DNA of 64,000 nt, taken from positions 2,406,636-2,470,635 of the forward strand of contig JAQJVL010000059.1 in the NCBI GenBank assembly GCA_035578905.1, read 5' to 3'. Positions within the stretch are counted from its first letter, which is position 1; every line of letters begins with the position of its first letter. The DNA comes from Stictocephala bisonia. Taxonomy: Eukaryota; Arthropoda; Insecta; Hemiptera; Membracidae. Shown here one piece after another: positions 62,187-64,000 of this stretch. The notes beneath the pieces were generated by a model. That model did no database searches. It was not told the DNA's origin and saw only the letters and a list, made by a program, of their open reading frames with translations. A program made the position numbers and the translations under genes.

Positions 62187-62370
62187 GTGATCCTATTTTT
62201 TTCACTCTAGGATCATAATAATTATCGAATAATTGTGTTATACGAAGCCGTACGCTTTTAAAGTTAATTAATGCTCACGAAGGTAATGTTATTTAGTTTA
62301 TCTTTTGTAATTATTTAGTCTGGGTTTAAAGGTTTTGTTATTTGTATATTACACAGTGTTCCTAGATGTA
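62187..62370 (+). other. Probable WASHC2 3' untranslated region
   Basis: Directly follows the stop codon. No AATAAA is seen here or downstream to the window end, so the polyadenylation site is not resolved. Confidence 0.4.
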
Positions 62371-62374
62371 TTAA

Positions 62375-63330
62375 CCCATTCGCCTACTATCACGGAACTA
62401 GAACTTGACAGCCATTTTGGACTGTATATTCCATTATGGAATGGTTCTGTGTTGATCATATAACTTTTATAATAACTTTAAAACCTAATTTTTAAAGATA
62501 TTTGTCATATTTAATTAAGTTAATTATGAATTCGGCAGTATTAATTTCATTTGGAAGCAAAAACAAGACTTATTTTCCGATTTCAACACTTGAGATTTGA
62601 AATTGAAACGTCAGTTACAACTGCGTAGTCTTTGATTTTCTTTGAGTTGTCAGTAATAAGTACATATCATATAACAATTGTTATTTGTTATGAATAACAG
62701 TTGATTTAGTTTTTAACCAAATGGTAAAAATGAAACATTCTATTTGATCGTTTGGTGTTTTTTTACAGTAGAAAGTTTGTTGAATGTTTTGGTTATGTTA
62801 CTTAAAATGTCTGAAAGAAACACTGATAAATATTTTCGAGAGAAACTGATATTTTTTTATTAGAAAGTGATGACAATAATGGTGCCAAACTACAAGAGAA
62901 GAGTACGGCACTCTCTATAAAAACATTTGCTGAAAACATATTCTGTAACTTTCCTTTCTATGTGCATGTAGGCCTGCTGGCGAATACTTGGAGTATATGT
63001 TTAGTCAATGGTTTTTATAAGTAACATAATTATTATTTTAATGTAATAACTAAATTATCTACTGAAATATAACAACTACATAACAATTAATTGTGTCTTC
63101 TGTACATTTGAAATTAATGTTTACTTTAAAAAAATATTTTATTTCATATTTTTTAATTTTATGTTTTTCATATATTTATTAATAGAAACTTTATAGAAAA
63201 TTATACTATCAGTTAGCTTAGTTATTAGAGATTGTAAAAATATGTACCATGATAAATCTAACATTGTTAGAGTAAATTTAAAAAAATTAAAATTTGCATT
63301 TGCTATTAAATTATAAGGTAGGCCAATGGG
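62375..63330. mobile_element. TTAA-flanked MITE, 956 bp (piggyBac type)
   Basis: TTAA at 62371-62374 is followed by CCCATTCGCCTAC. The right end, reversed, reads CCCATTGGCCTAC, next to TTAA at 63331-63334. One mismatch in 13 bp. No transposase is recognised inside. Confidence 0.8.
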
Positions 63331-63555
63331 TTAAAGTAATTGTTATTTGTAATGTACGTATGTATCTAAGAGTGCTTGTTATGTATTTGAATTTTTTTTT
63401 TAACTTTTCTATATATCTGTAAAATGTGCATTTAACATAAAAATATATAACACAAAACATAGTGATGGCAAGTGATGTTCTCATGTTTGTCTGCTAGCCA
63501 ACATGCAATGTAGTGCAATTGTAGTGGCGCCAACAGGCACTAGGGGCGCAGTGCT

Positions 63556-64000
63556 GTAACCCAGCTACTTGGGGACAAAGTGTTGTGGAGATTGTAGGTA
63601 ATTGGTCCTATACTTGGTCTTCTTAATATCGATATAGCATCCGCTCAATGGCTACCATCAATTTGGGCACTACTAGAGAAGGCTGGAGTGTCATTAATAT
63701 ATTAAGTTATAAAATATATTAATAACTGCAACCCAGCTACTTGGGGACAAAGTGTTGTGGAGATTGTAGGTGATTGGTTCTATACTTGGTCCTCTTAATA
63801 TCGATATAGCATCCGCGCAATGGCTGCCATCGACTAGGGCACTACTAGAGAAGGCTGGAGTGTCATTGATATATTATATAATATATTAATAACTGAAACC
63901 CAGCTACTTGGGGACAAAGTTTTTTGGAGATTGTAGGTGATTGGTTCTATGCTCAGTCGTCTTAATTCCAACATGATGTCCCCTCAATGATTGCTATCAA
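63556..64000 (+). repeat. About 170-bp tandem repeat, running off the window
   Basis: Units start at 63558, 63730 and 63897 with AACCCAGCTACTTGGGGACA and contain AGCATCCGCTCAATGGCTRC and GAAGGCTGGAGTGTCATT. The third is incomplete at the window end and more diverged. Confidence 0.9.

Larger units (their letters stand above)
54290..60530 (+). mobile_element. LINE, plus strand, interrupted by piggyBac and SINE
   Basis: Endonuclease at 54520-55150, linker at 55150-55800, RT at 55920-56358 and 58787-59060, thumb and C-terminus at 59061-59580 and 60175-60345. A piggyBac element occupies 56363-58786, and a CA-repeat/SINE block occupies about 59580-60175. The parts lie in order and join in sense, so this was one LINE of about 3.2 kb before insertions. 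Confidence 0.8.
53023..62079 (+). other. WASHC2 intron, 9.1 kb
   Basis: Holds a piggyBac-type end, a SINE, the long interrupted LINE with nested piggyBac and SINE (54290-60530) and dispersed element copy B. 53040-53620 and 61770-62070 show nothing recognisable. Confidence 0.7.

Noticed and set aside
59069..59683. Small open frames ending in a Thr-His run
   Set aside because: They are parts of the LINE C-terminus running into a CA microsatellite.
59880..59960. Functional tRNA gene
   Set aside because: A and B boxes are present, but no acceptor stem closes and an A-rich tail follows, so it is a SINE.

Overview
The window looks like insect nuclear DNA: AT-rich, interrupted by spliceosomal introns and dense in LINE, piggyBac, mariner and pogo/Tigger remnants and minisatellites. 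A hemipteran is a guess; nothing here fixes the order. No bacterial operon, rRNA, intact tRNA gene or CRISPR array is visible.

One host gene spans the whole window on the + strand. It is the long disordered tail of the WASH-complex subunit WASHC2 (FAM21). I assembled ten exons by splice sites and reading phase: 1156-1216, 5295-5399, 5943-5988, 14462-14559, 23062-23150, 27100-27209, 30849-32527, 42062-42315, 51597-53022 and 62080-62186 (stop). Every junction keeps frame, giving 3975 nt (1324 residues plus stop). The N-terminal head domain lies upstream of the window. The tail carries about 29 acidic Leu-Phe motifs, a KRRPSSRR-type basic patch and a short acidic C-terminus.

The nine introns (0.5 to 9.5 kb) consist largely of mobile DNA. 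They hold at least a dozen non-LTR retrotransposon copies: minus-strand pieces at 3.7-5.3, 7.8-11.8, 15.2, 32.9-33.4, 39.7-40.7 and 49.1-49.9 kb, and plus-strand pieces at 15.6-16.1, 16.4-19.7, 25.0-26.1, 40.7-41.7, 43.7-44.9, 48.6-49.1 and 54.3-60.5 kb. They also hold three broken piggyBac-like genes, several TTAA-flanked MITEs, a mariner with long inverted ends, pogo/Tigger pieces, foldback palindromes, two tRNA-like SINEs and at least seven tandem arrays. Several insertions are nested, with the older LINE reading frame resuming on the far side.

Items most worth a second look: (1) a LINE whose first ORF carries a TARG1-like macro (ADP-ribose) domain overlapping the endonuclease/RT ORF (7.8-11.8 kb); (2) a 3.5-kb unit at 44.95-48.46 kb with a spliced minus-strand gene of an unassigned SDG/QYRN...SHGKGAPDG type, repeated CCACGGAGTTGA motifs on both sides and a 66-bp array with higher-order structure; (3) a compound palindrome at 20.6-20.9 kb; (4) the nested TTAA insertions.
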